DNA from: a virus
Length of the DNA stretch: 40,893 nucleotides
Direction: 5' to 3' (one strand)
Virus record (IMG/VR): IMGVR_UViG_3300032401_000027
Location: 1 to 40,893 of that record
The stretch's first letter is position 1. The number at the start of each line of letters is the position of its first letter. The notes beneath the pieces are model-generated. The model did not search any database. It saw nothing but the letters and a program-made list of their open reading frames with translations, and was not told the DNA's origin. The position numbers and the translations under genes are program-made. Shown here one piece after another: positions 31,776 to 40,359 of this stretch.

Positions 31776-32636
31776 TTATACTTTAACTACAAGTAAGTTA
31801 AAGATTATTGTACCATTTACTGCGGTTGCAGCAGTAGCATTTGTAAGACTTACTGTAATAGTGTTAGTAGTACATACAGCTTGTAGAACAATACTTTGAG
31901 TAGTATTTGTACCACCAGCTAAAGTAGCAAATACTAAATCAGTTGCAGTAATACCTGTGTAAGTAATCGTTGCAACGTGAGTAGCCTGTCCTGCTGTTGT
32001 TAATGCAGCAGTAGTTACTTGTGCTGATAATGTAGTCATTGTACCAGTTGAAGTTCCACCTGTACCTGTTAAAGTTCTAGCAGCGTTACCTCCACCTACC
32101 ACAAATGAACCACTAGCACCAGGGTCTCTAATTGAAAGAACTCTTGAAGCTACTGGTGCAACTGCATTTATTGTTGTAGTATTAGTTGTACCAAGTACAA
32201 GTTGATTGGTAGTTTTTGCTATAGATAACTCACTTGCAGCACCAGCAATACCTACATCACCTGTAAGGGTAATTGCACCTGTGATACCCACAGTTGTGGA
32301 GTCTAAGGCTAATGAAGCAGCACCAGCATCATACGCTATTGCATCACCAGAAGTTAATTTCTTTACTGTAAAATCAGTGTCTAAAGATGTACTATTGAAT
32401 ATAGTTGTACCAGCACCTGTACATGTAATCGGGCCGACTCCAGACAAAGCGTTAGTAGTATCTGCTATAATTAAACCAGAGTTTTGTAAAATACCAGTTG
32501 TTCCGTTAAACCTAGCAATAGCATTGTCTGTAGAACTAATTGTGTCCAACAAAACTACTCCATTACTATCTTGAAATTCAGAAGCCTTAATAGCAAGACC
32601 ACTAAAATCCATTACATTTCCGCCTGTTAAAGCCAT
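31776..32636 (-). CDS. Virion fibre/spike-like repetitive protein, 286 aa
   Basis: The frame is open from 32669, but ATG 32636 has AAAGGAG upstream and gives the usual MALTGGNV start. The body is Thr/Ala/Gly-rich with repeated short beta turns (ITLTGDVGIAGAAS, TLTGTGGTSTGTM), as in trimeric fibres with beta-helical shafts. The C-terminus (NGTIIFNLLVVKV) parallels the end of the 154-aa neighbour. Probably a capsid-bound fibre, or a tail fibre part. Confidence 0.6.
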   Translation of the reverse strand: MALTGGNVMDFSGLAIKASEFQDSNGVVLLDTISSTDNAIARFNGTTGILQNSGLIIADTTNALSGVGPITCTGAGTTIFNSTSLDTDFTVKKLTSGDAIAYDAGAASLALDSTTVGITGAITLTGDVGIAGAASELSIAKTTNQLVLGTTNTTTINAVAPVASRVLSIRDPGASGSFVVGGGNAARTLTGTGGTSTGTMTTLSAQVTTAALTTAGQATHVATITYTGITATDLVFATLAGGTNTTQSIVLQAVCTTNTITVSLTNATAATAVNGTIIFNLLVVKV

Positions 32637-32683
32637 ATATTTCTCCTTTAAGAAGGGAGTATATTTCAACTCCCTCTAATTAA

Positions 32684-33190
32684 TTAGCTTGGTGTTGGTG
32701 CAAAGTATTGAATTACCAATTTACCTTTACCAGTAGTGAAGGTGACAGTGTTTACACCATAAGAAGGGTAAGCATCGTCAGTCAGCAATACTGCACCACT
32801 TGAATCAGCTATTAAAGCTCCATCACAAGCTACTACTTTACCAATAGTATCAAGGGCAGATTCTGCAATTGTAGCATCAATACCATCATAGTCAAGTTCA
32901 GTACCATCATATTTAAGAAATCCTAAATCGAGTGTAGCAGAACCACCTGAATCAAAAGCCTCTGTAACTGTTAAAGTCGCAGAAGTAATTGATGCACCAG
33001 CAGGTATAAAAGTGGCAGGTACTGTTTCAAAGAAGTCATCAGCTACTGTGTACGCATTAAGATATGCCTTATCAATATCAATAACTATCGTTTTATAAGC
33101 ACCTGCTTGAGTAGGACTTCCTACCATTTGTGTAGTACCTTGTTCAGTACCATACATAATATTAAGTCCATCAGAGTTATTCCAAACCAT
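32684..33190 (-). CDS. Putative capsid decoration protein, 168 aa
   Basis: Located directly after the major capsid gene. Beta-rich with Thr/Ala/Asp content (ASITSATLTVTEAFDSGGSATLDLGFLKYDG) and no Cys-rich or enzymatic motif. Ends in VTFTTGKGKLVIQYFAPTPS. The position after the capsid gene favours a head decoration or stabilising protein; the family is not firmly recognised. Confidence 0.6.
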   Translation of the reverse strand: MVWNNSDGLNIMYGTEQGTTQMVGSPTQAGAYKTIVIDIDKAYLNAYTVADDFFETVPATFIPAGASITSATLTVTEAFDSGGSATLDLGFLKYDGTELDYDGIDATIAESALDTIGKVVACDGALIADSSGAVLLTDDAYPSYGVNTVTFTTGKGKLVIQYFAPTPS

Positions 33191-33206
33191 TATTCATTCT
33201 CCTTTA

Positions 33207-34145
33207 TTAAACTTGGTCAGTGTCAGTAAGCACAACAACAAGATTTTCAGGACGGAATAATTTAGTTCCATAACGAGCAGTTGTTAAAAACTCATCCCTT
33301 TGATAATCTTTATTACGTTCACTTTCTACTCTAGGTTGTTGTCTCCAAGCTCCTACAAATGGTAATACATCTGAAGCAGCAGAAAAGAACATATTAGCCT
33401 TTCCAGCAGCAGTAGTTAAACCACTGATAGTTTCATTTGCATCAGCAAGGTAGTTACTTGTATAAACGTCAAAGCCATAGATGTTTACAATAAATTTCAT
33501 ACCAGTAGAAATACCAGTAGAAACAATACCTTCCCATCTAGGGTTGAAAGACATGTTAGTAATGTTAGACAATGTACTTAGAGCGTACTCTACAGAAGGG
33601 TCTACAATTGCTACCAAGTTTGTCATTGGTACATTTGCTTTTGTTAAGGCAAAGCGAGCCTTAGCAAAGTCTTCTACAGCGATTGTTTCATTTGTACCAG
33701 TACCTACAAACCTATGTGCTGCACCATTGATAGTGTTAGCATTAGCAGCTGTTTGAGATGCAGACAAAGCCATTACATTAGTCTCAAAGTGAGTCATAAT
33801 AGCTCTAGCCTGTTTAGGCACAAAAGAAGAAACAAGCTCATTCATATAGAAAGTATCTTGTTTGTATTTATCTGTAATGTAAGTAGCAGAAGATAGATAC
33901 TCGTTAATGGTAAACGTAAAGTTACCAGTATCCATTGCTCTGTATTTAACAGATTGGTCTTCTACATAGTTGTCAACAGTTGCTTGACCAATAGAAGGGA
34001 TGTTAATAGTATCGCCATCAGGGAAATCTGATAACATTCTAATGTATTTAGTTGCTTGGAGTTCATCCTCCAAAATCATTTTCAACTCATTTGACCAGAC
34101 ATTCGACCTAGTCAGATGGTCTATTCCAGTTGTAAAACCAGTCAT
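33207..34145 (-). CDS. Major capsid protein (HK97 fold), 312 aa
   Basis: Lies after the scaffold gene, as in T7. Visible features are an N-terminal arm and E-loop region (FPDGDTINIPSIGQATVDNYVEDQSVKYRAM), a spine helix (SSFVPKQARAIMTHFETNVMAL), P-domain sequence with VAIVDPSVEYALSTL, and a C-terminal block ARYGTKLFRPENLVVVLTD typical of phage capsids. Length 312 is close to T7 gp10A (345). About 400 copies would form the shell. Confidence 0.85.
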   Translation of the reverse strand: MTGFTTGIDHLTRSNVWSNELKMILEDELQATKYIRMLSDFPDGDTINIPSIGQATVDNYVEDQSVKYRAMDTGNFTFTINEYLSSATYITDKYKQDTFYMNELVSSFVPKQARAIMTHFETNVMALSASQTAANANTINGAAHRFVGTGTNETIAVEDFAKARFALTKANVPMTNLVAIVDPSVEYALSTLSNITNMSFNPRWEGIVSTGISTGMKFIVNIYGFDVYTSNYLADANETISGLTTAAGKANMFFSAASDVLPFVGAWRQQPRVESERNKDYQRDEFLTTARYGTKLFRPENLVVVLTDTDQV

Positions 34146-34160
34146 TTTAACCTCTTTTTA

Positions 34161-34895
34161 TTATGCTTTGTAAATACCCTTAGTAGCATAATCCATAATT
34201 TCAGTTTGTACTTTAGCAGACATATATTTACTAGGGTTAGTTCGATACATCTCTCTGTAGTACTCTACTGTACCAACAGACAAACCAGACTTAAATTCTG
34301 TCTGACCATCAGTATTTTTAGTACCTTGAATTATAGGATTATTCTGTGGGTTAGATTTTTGTTCATCAACACCAATTACTTTTAAAAACGCAGATGGACT
34401 TTTAGCAGCAGTAGACATTAAAAATTCAATACCTAAACCTAATTCAATTGATTTTTGTTTTAGAAAATCTTGAGCTTTTTCTAAACCTCCAAGTTTTTGA
34501 ACTAGAGTATCATTAGCTTTTTTAATATTAGTTGTTGCTTCATCTTGTGTTTTTGTTTTAGTTAAAGTATCTTGAACTATCCTTTGAATTTCATCAGTAG
34601 TTAGAGGTTCTACAGTGGTCTTTGTGTTCTCTTTCTCTTTAGATTCTAAAAGTTTATTGAAGACTTCATCTGCGTTGACTGTCTTTTCCCTAAGGTTTCT
34701 ATTCTCAGCTTCTAACTTTGCTATGTGTTCATCTTTATAATTAACAGAAGCAGCTAGAGCTTCAACAGTTTTGAATTTTTTAGATTCCCCTACAAGCTCT
34801 GCAACAGTCCCTGTAAGTTCGTTCTTAGGTTCAACTGAAGTATTTGTCGGTTCAGTTTTAATTACGTCAGTAAATACATTGTCTGTATCTGTCAT
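34161..34895 (-). CDS. Scaffolding protein, 244 aa
   Basis: Highly charged, helical, with a disordered acidic N-terminus and a long coiled coil (about residues 45-130), a KLGGLEKAQDFLKQKSIELGLG segment and a C-terminal basic helix. Position between portal and major capsid is diagnostic. It would guide procapsid assembly and leave before packaging ends. Confidence 0.8.
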   Translation of the reverse strand: MTDTDNVFTDVIKTEPTNTSVEPKNELTGTVAELVGESKKFKTVEALAASVNYKDEHIAKLEAENRNLREKTVNADEVFNKLLESKEKENTKTTVEPLTTDEIQRIVQDTLTKTKTQDEATTNIKKANDTLVQKLGGLEKAQDFLKQKSIELGLGIEFLMSTAAKSPSAFLKVIGVDEQKSNPQNNPIIQGTKNTDGQTEFKSGLSVGTVEYYREMYRTNPSKYMSAKVQTEIMDYATKGIYKA

Positions 34896-34897
34896 TT

Positions 34898-35155
34898 TTA
34901 GTCCTCTTTTATTGCTAATAAATTTATAAAGCTTTGTAAAGCTCTCTTATAACCATTTTTATCAGCTTGTTGATATGCCCAGTTTGGTGAACTGTATTCG
35001 TCAAAAGAACTTCTGTTTTTTTCATTCAGTTCTCTCTCAAGAATTTCTTTTAGAAGATTAAGAGTATATGTATTAGAAACTAAAGTTCTTTTAATCTCTT
35101 CTCTTTCTTCTTTATTCTTTGCGTGTTTTAACCAAGTAACATCTAATCTTGACAT
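34898..35155 (-). CDS. Small hypothetical protein, 85 aa
   Basis: Helical, charged protein (KHAKNKEEREEIKRTLVSN ... KEILERELNEKNR) with a C-terminal ANxx/YKRAL segment. It sits between portal and scaffold with one-base overlap to the portal. In many podoviruses a short gene in this slot is made with the portal; function unknown. Confidence 0.6.
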   Translation of the reverse strand: MSRLDVTWLKHAKNKEEREEIKRTLVSNTYTLNLLKEILERELNEKNRSSFDEYSSPNWAYQQADKNGYKRALQSFINLLAIKED

Positions 35156-36936
35156 TAGATTTGCTCCGCAGGGTTAATGCCAGCAGGTGTAGCAGCTTCT
35201 ATTTCTAATTGTTCAGAAGCAGTTTGGATTAATCTTTGAGTTTCAGTTTGTTCCATAACTCTTATATTTTCAGAAACAAGTTTATACTTTTCTATATCCA
35301 TTGCTTTTTCTAGTAACTCTGCTATTTTTAAACCACTAATATGAGTAGTTACAGCAGGGTCTTGACCAATTGCAGAACCCATTAGAGTTGTTAGGTTTTG
35401 TATTAGGTTAGCCTTTCTAGCAAAGTGTGATGCACCTGTAGCTCTTATTTTACCAGAGATTTTTAAATCTTCTTTAGTTACAGATGTAAATGTAATAACA
35501 TCCATTTCAGAATCTAACGTTCTAATTAAATCAGACTCTGTTATATTACGTTTATTAATCTCTAATAGAAGATTAATCAATGGTTCTATGCCCATTTCTT
35601 CTAAGTAACTTACTTTATTTAGAAACACCCTAGAAGTATTGTTCTCTAATACCTGTACTTCAAATGCTGTCTTTTCACCAGGAGTTCTAAACCCCATTGC
35701 CTGTTTAGGTGCTCCAGCCATTTCTTCCATCTTTTGTTCTAATTGAAGAATCTCTGTATTAGCATTTAAAGCAGTAACATCAGGGTGCATAAACTCTACA
35801 TCACCTTCATCACCTACATAGATTCTTTCATTAGGAGCGTATTCAAAATCATCTACGTTACCTTTTATTTTAAACACAGGAAATGCAATTAAATCAAATA
35901 CGTCTGCCTTTAAATTCTCTAAATGGTCTATCCTATACTGCATACCTACTAGGTTAGCTAGAGGTGACATAGCATAAAGGTTATCAGGTCTTAACCTCCA
36001 ACCTACATGTATAATATCATTCTTTAACCAACTAGGTTTTTTCTTATTAGAAATTACATAACTTCTATCAACTACAGTTATAACTCTATCTTTGTATAAA
36101 ATGTCTTTATCAATATCGTAGATAGTGCCAATGAATTGTAGAACTTCTACTAAACCTGAACTATAGTATTCTTGTAGAGTACCAAACCCATCTACTTGAA
36201 ACGCATCTACTTTATCTTTATTTTCTATACTACCATCAGAGTATTGTTTACGAATATGGATAGACCTACCCATAACATATTCTAACATTAGTGTATCTTC
36301 TTCTGTAACAGACTCATTCTCTACAGCAGCCTTTAACTCTCCGATAGACATTAAGCTTCTAATGATTTTAGGAGTAGATTCAAACTCATTAGCTACAGGG
36401 TTAAACACAATATCTAAAGGACTTATCCTTAATGGTTTAGCACCTATAAAAGTAGTCGTAACTTCCCCAGCTTCATTCTCAACTGTATCATGTACCCATT
36501 TACCAGTACAAAATAGATTACCATAATCAATAAAATCATAAACTAACTTAGAGGTAAAAGCCCTAAACTTTACTTGTTTAAGTTTATTCTGCATGTAAGA
36601 AGTTATTACTTTTCTTTTCTCAGCAGCTTCTGAATCTTCATCATCACCCTCCCAAGTAAGCCAATCAGAACTTGGAAATAAGGCAGCCATATAGTTAGCA
36701 TGTAAGTTGTCTCTAATCTGACAAAGTTTTGGAAGTGTAGTAGAATTTTTCCAAGGTAAGGTTTTATTACTTGTAGTGCTAGTATCAGTTGCAAATACAT
36801 AGTTCCTTATCTCTTTAACTTCTTCTAACCATTTAATTCTTTGTTGATTCCAAGAAGTAAAGTTGTTAGAAATAACTTTTGCTAAAGCATCTCTACCATC
36901 ATTTATCACTTCAAAATCTAATGTTGTTCCAACCAT
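35155..36936 (-). CDS. Portal protein (head-tail connector), 593 aa
   Basis: Large T7-type portal. Recognisable parts are KTLPWKNSTTLPKLCQIRDNLHANYMAALFPSSDW near residues 60-95, a NLYAMSPLANLVGMQYRIDHLENLKADVFDL stem region, and FRTPGEKTAFEVQVLENNTSRVF. The length is close to T7 gp8 (536). It forms the ring through which DNA enters and leaves. Its start overlaps the terminase stop (TAATG), so both are coupled. Confidence 0.88.
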   Translation of the reverse strand: MVGTTLDFEVINDGRDALAKVISNNFTSWNQQRIKWLEEVKEIRNYVFATDTSTTSNKTLPWKNSTTLPKLCQIRDNLHANYMAALFPSSDWLTWEGDDEDSEAAEKRKVITSYMQNKLKQVKFRAFTSKLVYDFIDYGNLFCTGKWVHDTVENEAGEVTTTFIGAKPLRISPLDIVFNPVANEFESTPKIIRSLMSIGELKAAVENESVTEEDTLMLEYVMGRSIHIRKQYSDGSIENKDKVDAFQVDGFGTLQEYYSSGLVEVLQFIGTIYDIDKDILYKDRVITVVDRSYVISNKKKPSWLKNDIIHVGWRLRPDNLYAMSPLANLVGMQYRIDHLENLKADVFDLIAFPVFKIKGNVDDFEYAPNERIYVGDEGDVEFMHPDVTALNANTEILQLEQKMEEMAGAPKQAMGFRTPGEKTAFEVQVLENNTSRVFLNKVSYLEEMGIEPLINLLLEINKRNITESDLIRTLDSEMDVITFTSVTKEDLKISGKIRATGASHFARKANLIQNLTTLMGSAIGQDPAVTTHISGLKIAELLEKAMDIEKYKLVSENIRVMEQTETQRLIQTASEQLEIEAATPAGINPAEQI

Positions 36937-38498
36937 TAACCTACAACCCCTCCAAATCTTCCTGTACTATATATAATATTACTAGAAGTTTTTCTATTTT
37001 TATGCCCAGTAGGCGGTACTGCAATCTCTATTGCAGAAGCTAAAGCATCTTTAACATCATCATGTGGTGGATGTTCTACTACTAATTCATCTTCGAGTAT
37101 TTGACAGTTACCTTCTTTATAATGGAAGATACTTAAGTTCTCATACCTTGGGTTTAAAATAGCTTTCATTCTTTCTTCTTTGTTTCCAGAATGTCTATGA
37201 GGTGAGTGTTCATCAATGCTTAAAGATAAACCATTTACTCTTATATAACTATTCTTTAACTCCTGAACTATAGCATTTTGAGCTGAAGTTATTTCTGCTC
37301 TTAATTTCCTAAAGTCCCACTTAACGTGCATGTTCAGGATATGTTCAAAGTATTCTTTAATAGATTCAGTTTTAAATCTATCAATATCTAAGATATAAAT
37401 TATACCATTAGAGTCAAGCCCTATAATTACTAATGCTGTATAGTCTGCCCTTTTATTTAAAGAATAAGCAAAGTCAATTGCAGCAAATACATTCAATCTA
37501 TTTTGTTTATAATACCAATAAGAACCTTCTCTTCTTAAATGTACTTTATCATAGTATTGAAATAAGTTTCTTTTTATACCTGACTTTTCAGGGTCATTAG
37601 GGTCATTATAGTATTGTGCTCTAAACTGAGTCTTATCTAAGTATTTAGCTTTCTTTCTAGCTAATTCTTCTCTATTGAAACCAAACCACTTACCATCAGT
37701 TCTTTGTTGTCTAGCCCATAGAAATTCACCAGAACCATCGCCATTACTTTCTACTTGTTTTTGGAATACTTCATAAACATTTTCAGTGTCAACAACTTCA
37801 CCTTCTTTACTAAAGATGTCTTCCGCCATTCCTATCAAATCATTGTACAAATCTTTAGGGTGATACCTAGTACCTACTACCCACTCTTGTGCACCTGTAG
37901 ACTCAATAGAAGCTAATAAAGAGTATTGGCTTTTTACTTTACTTCTACCTTCTTCTGTATAAGCATTTTCAGGTACAACCACATCATCTAAAACAGCAAC
38001 ATCACAGTGTAAACCTGTAAGGGAAGTTGTTAAACCCCCAGTAAAGATGGTAGGGTCACGAACACCTTCTTCTTTACGTTTAGGGTGGTCAATAGATATT
38101 TCACTATTAGTCCACTTCTCTCTTTTACCTTCTTCTGGGTTAATTAATTCTGACCAGTAATACCTAACTTTGTCTGAAGTTAGAATATCTTTAATCATCT
38201 TTAATTGTTTCTCTGCTAAGTTACTTGTTGCAGAGATATATAGTATCCTAACATCAGGGGTTTTAATAACCCACCAAGCTACCCTATAAGCTATCATAGC
38301 AGACTTTTGATGGTCTCTAGGTAGTAGCGTTAATTGACAGCTTTTCTTCTCTTGTCTAGTCCACCAGCTTAATAGCTCACAATGCACACTACCTAACATT
38401 CTATTAGGGGAAACAAGTCTTATGAAAAACTCTAAGTCATTCTCAGCAGCTTGGCGTGTTTCTAATTTCTTTTGTTCTAATTTACTTAGCGGTCTCAT
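36936..38498 (-). CDS. terL: Terminase large subunit
   Basis: DNA-packaging motor. The ATPase Walker A-like motif LLPRDHQKS (about residues 58-66), Walker B CDVAVLDD (165-172) and the adenine/coupling ISATSN (88-93) are present. The C-terminal nuclease begins at AAIDFAYSLNKRADYTALVIIG, with Asp in the expected first catalytic place. It resembles T7 gp19/DNA maturase B in size (520 versus 586). It begins 17 bp inside the small terminase-like gene. Confidence 0.92.
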   Translation of the reverse strand: MRPLSKLEQKKLETRQAAENDLEFFIRLVSPNRMLGSVHCELLSWWTRQEKKSCQLTLLPRDHQKSAMIAYRVAWWVIKTPDVRILYISATSNLAEKQLKMIKDILTSDKVRYYWSELINPEEGKREKWTNSEISIDHPKRKEEGVRDPTIFTGGLTTSLTGLHCDVAVLDDVVVPENAYTEEGRSKVKSQYSLLASIESTGAQEWVVGTRYHPKDLYNDLIGMAEDIFSKEGEVVDTENVYEVFQKQVESNGDGSGEFLWARQQRTDGKWFGFNREELARKKAKYLDKTQFRAQYYNDPNDPEKSGIKRNLFQYYDKVHLRREGSYWYYKQNRLNVFAAIDFAYSLNKRADYTALVIIGLDSNGIIYILDIDRFKTESIKEYFEHILNMHVKWDFRKLRAEITSAQNAIVQELKNSYIRVNGLSLSIDEHSPHRHSGNKEERMKAILNPRYENLSIFHYKEGNCQILEDELVVEHPPHDDVKDALASAIEIAVPPTGHKNRKTSSNIIYSTGRFGGVVG

Positions 38499-39003
38499 AC
38501 ATCTTCAATAATTCAAAATCAGAGTTGACTGCGTCAGATACTCTTTCATTTAGTTTATGGTGTCTTTCTTTTTCTTCCTTAGAAGGTCTGCCTCTTTTTT
38601 GTTCCCACTCTTTATTAATTAAGAACTTAGTGGCATCTTTAGATTTAGAATCATCCCCTTGAGAAAACTCTATCATACGTTTGATACCTTCACATTTTAA
38701 TTTAACTTCTAACTCTTCTTCCCATTCTTGTAAGTGTAATTGAAACCATTGTAAACCGCAAAGCTTTTTCCAATGTTCCCAACCACCTAGTAACTGTGTA
38801 GCTACTTTATATCCTGTAGGGTCTTGAAAGTTTAAGTAGGCTTTTTTAATAGAAGGTAATCCTTCATAGTCATCATCTTTTAAAGTATATAAAGGTTTCA
38901 TACCAGCAAACTCTTTATAGGATTCCCTAAATAATGCTTGAGTATGCCATCTACCTTGTTTATCTTTAAACTTTATATTATCTGAATTAAAACTATTTTC
39001 CAT
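38482..39003 (-). CDS. Putative small terminase subunit, 173 aa
   Basis: Lies just upstream of terL and overlaps it by 17 bases. Helical, with aromatic DNA-binding-like region (GGWEHWKKLCGLQWFQLHLQEWEEEL) and a basic Gly-Arg-Pro-Ser-Lys segment (RGRPSKEEKERHHK) common in terminase small subunits of marine podoviruses. The assignment is mainly by position and this AT-hook-like stretch. Confidence 0.6.
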   Translation of the reverse strand: MENSFNSDNIKFKDKQGRWHTQALFRESYKEFAGMKPLYTLKDDDYEGLPSIKKAYLNFQDPTGYKVATQLLGGWEHWKKLCGLQWFQLHLQEWEEELEVKLKCEGIKRMIEFSQGDDSKSKDATKFLINKEWEQKRGRPSKEEKERHHKLNERVSDAVNSDFELLKMYETAK

Positions 39004-39433
39004 ATTTCAGTTGCCCATATTTAACTACTGCAAAGTGAGTCCAAGCTCTACGCCATATAGGCATACCATCTTCTTTTGCTATCGCTCTAAACATATCATC
39101 TCCTATACGTCTGTACTCTACAGGTAACGCTCCAGCATCTACGGCATTACAAATAAAATCATGAAAGGCAGAAGCTCTGATTATACTAGGTGTATTAATC
39201 GCACCTGTTGCCAAATCCCACTCAAAACCTTTATCTAAAACAATAGTTTTATCTAGGTGTATGCAACCCCCTTTAAATAGAAACTTAACACCGTGAGGAG
39301 GTTTTATATTACTTTTATAATGTCTTTCTCTTAGTAAAGTTGCACGAATTAAAGAGGGGCTACCATTTACAGGTTTCAACCATTGCCAACAGTAGTCAAT
39401 ACCACCATCTAAAAATCTATCTGGGTATTTCAT
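38993..39433 (-). CDS. DUF1353 family protein, 146 aa
   Basis: DKGFEWDLATGAINTPSIIRASAFHDFICNAV matches DUF1353, a phage family with an invariant FxxDxA and HD pair. Proteins of this family often lie beside endolysin or tail genes; a metal-dependent hydrolase role is suspected but unproven. Here it sits next to an M15 peptidase and overlaps the small terminase-like gene by 11 bases. Confidence 0.75.
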   Translation of the reverse strand: MKYPDRFLDGGIDYCWQWLKPVNGSPSLIRATLLRERHYKSNIKPPHGVKFLFKGGCIHLDKTIVLDKGFEWDLATGAINTPSIIRASAFHDFICNAVDAGALPVEYRRIGDDMFRAIAKEDGMPIWRRAWTHFAVVKYGQLKYGK

Positions 39434-39435
39434 AA

Positions 39436-39801
39436 TTAACCTATTAATTCAAAGTGTGGGTAATCTCTCATCTTCCAATCACCGCCCCACTGTATCTTTA
39501 CATTCTTCTGTAGAGCTATTTTTTTAACTATAACAGCAAGTTCTTTAAACCTTTCTAAATCATTCCAATCTATTGGATAAGGGGCTATATCAACAGCTTT
39601 AGAAGGTAATGTATTATGTTTAGATTTAGGAAACTTTAACTTACTAAACCCATCTTTAAACGCTTTGTTTTGCTCTTCTTCTCCACGATGTCCACATAAA
39701 ACAACAAAGTCATATTCTTTAATAACTTCTTTAAACAAGTCTATTAATTGTGGGTTACAAGTATTTAATTTTTCTAGTGATTTTTTACTAAAACTAGGCA
39801 T
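39436..39801 (-). CDS. M15-type peptidase, probable endolysin
   Basis: Zinc peptidase of the VanY/L-alanyl-D-glutamate peptidase type. SKHNTLPSKAVDIAPY carries H62 and D71 (S-x-H-xxxxxx-A-x-D), and YPHFELIG carries the third ligand H116. A conserved GGDW precedes it. At 121 residues it is a single catalytic domain without a wall-binding module or signal peptide, so it needs a holin to reach the wall. Overlaps the upstream 69-aa gene by 8 bases. Confidence 0.88.
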   Translation of the reverse strand: MPSFSKKSLEKLNTCNPQLIDLFKEVIKEYDFVVLCGHRGEEEQNKAFKDGFSKLKFPKSKHNTLPSKAVDIAPYPIDWNDLERFKELAVIVKKIALQKNVKIQWGGDWKMRDYPHFELIG

Positions 39802-40003
39802 TTAATAATTCCTTTTTAGCTTGTTCTAATAACCAAAGAACAGAACCTCCATTTGCTTTATTAGAAGAAAAATAAAACTCACCTTCTTTATCATAACCTA
39901 TGACTACAACTTCTTCTAGTTCTGCATTTGTAGCCCCATCTAAAACTCTTTCAACAGGGATATCTAATCTTGTTACAACGTTTAATAAAACAACATCACC
40001 CAA
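39794..40003 (-). CDS. Small hypothetical protein, 69 aa
   Basis: IPVERVLDGATNAELEEVVVIGYDKEGEFYFSSNKANGGSVLWLLEQAKKELLNA matches a small protein seen often in marine phages near lysis or terminase genes, with DRVLxGA and GxxYFxSxxAxGxVLWLLE-type motifs. Function unknown. Placed between the coiled-coil/TM protein and the M15 peptidase. Confidence 0.65.
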   Translation of the reverse strand: MGDVVLLNVVTRLDIPVERVLDGATNAELEEVVVIGYDKEGEFYFSSNKANGGSVLWLLEQAKKELLNA

Positions 40004-40007
40004 TTAA

Positions 40008-40358
40008 CTACCACCAAAAGTATATTGTATTTAAGAATTTTAGAAATGGAATTAAACTAATTAAAATAGCAGAGGCTGTAGGAATTAACCATAGAGCTGT
40101 TTTTACTACTAACCTAAAATCACTTATAGCCTTTGTATTTTCATTTGTAGCTTCAGCACTTAAACCAGTGGCACTTACTAAATCACTAATAGACTTCTCA
40201 ATAGTTTGAAGTATTCCTTGGTGATTATGTATAATATTAGCATGGTCATGCTTAGTCTTTCTTAATTCTTTTACTTCAGTATCTATACCATCAAGTCTTT
40301 TAGAGTGAGCCTCTATAGCCCCTTTTAATTCTCCTACATCTTTTTCTGTATCACTCAT
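40008..40358 (-). CDS. Coiled-coil protein with C-terminal membrane segment (holin/XhlA-like)
   Basis: ATG 40358 (MSDTEKDVGEL) is preferred over the longer frame, because it lies two bases after the upstream stop and avoids overlap. The first 75 residues form a coiled coil (ELKGAIEAHSKRLDGIDTEV), and the last 30 are hydrophobic (TALWLIPTASAILISLIPFLKFL). This XhlA-like layout, two genes upstream of the endolysin, suggests a holin or holin partner. No classical holin family is matched. Confidence 0.55.
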   Translation of the reverse strand: MSDTEKDVGELKGAIEAHSKRLDGIDTEVKELRKTKHDHANIIHNHQGILQTIEKSISDLVSATGLSAEATNENTKAISDFRLVVKTALWLIPTASAILISLIPFLKFLNTIYFWW

Positions 40359-40359
40359 A

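Noticed and set aside
32206-32574. Rightward frame of 122 residues opposite the fibre gene
   Set aside because: Shadow of a Thr/Ala/Gly-rich gene on the other strand; no ribosome site or family.
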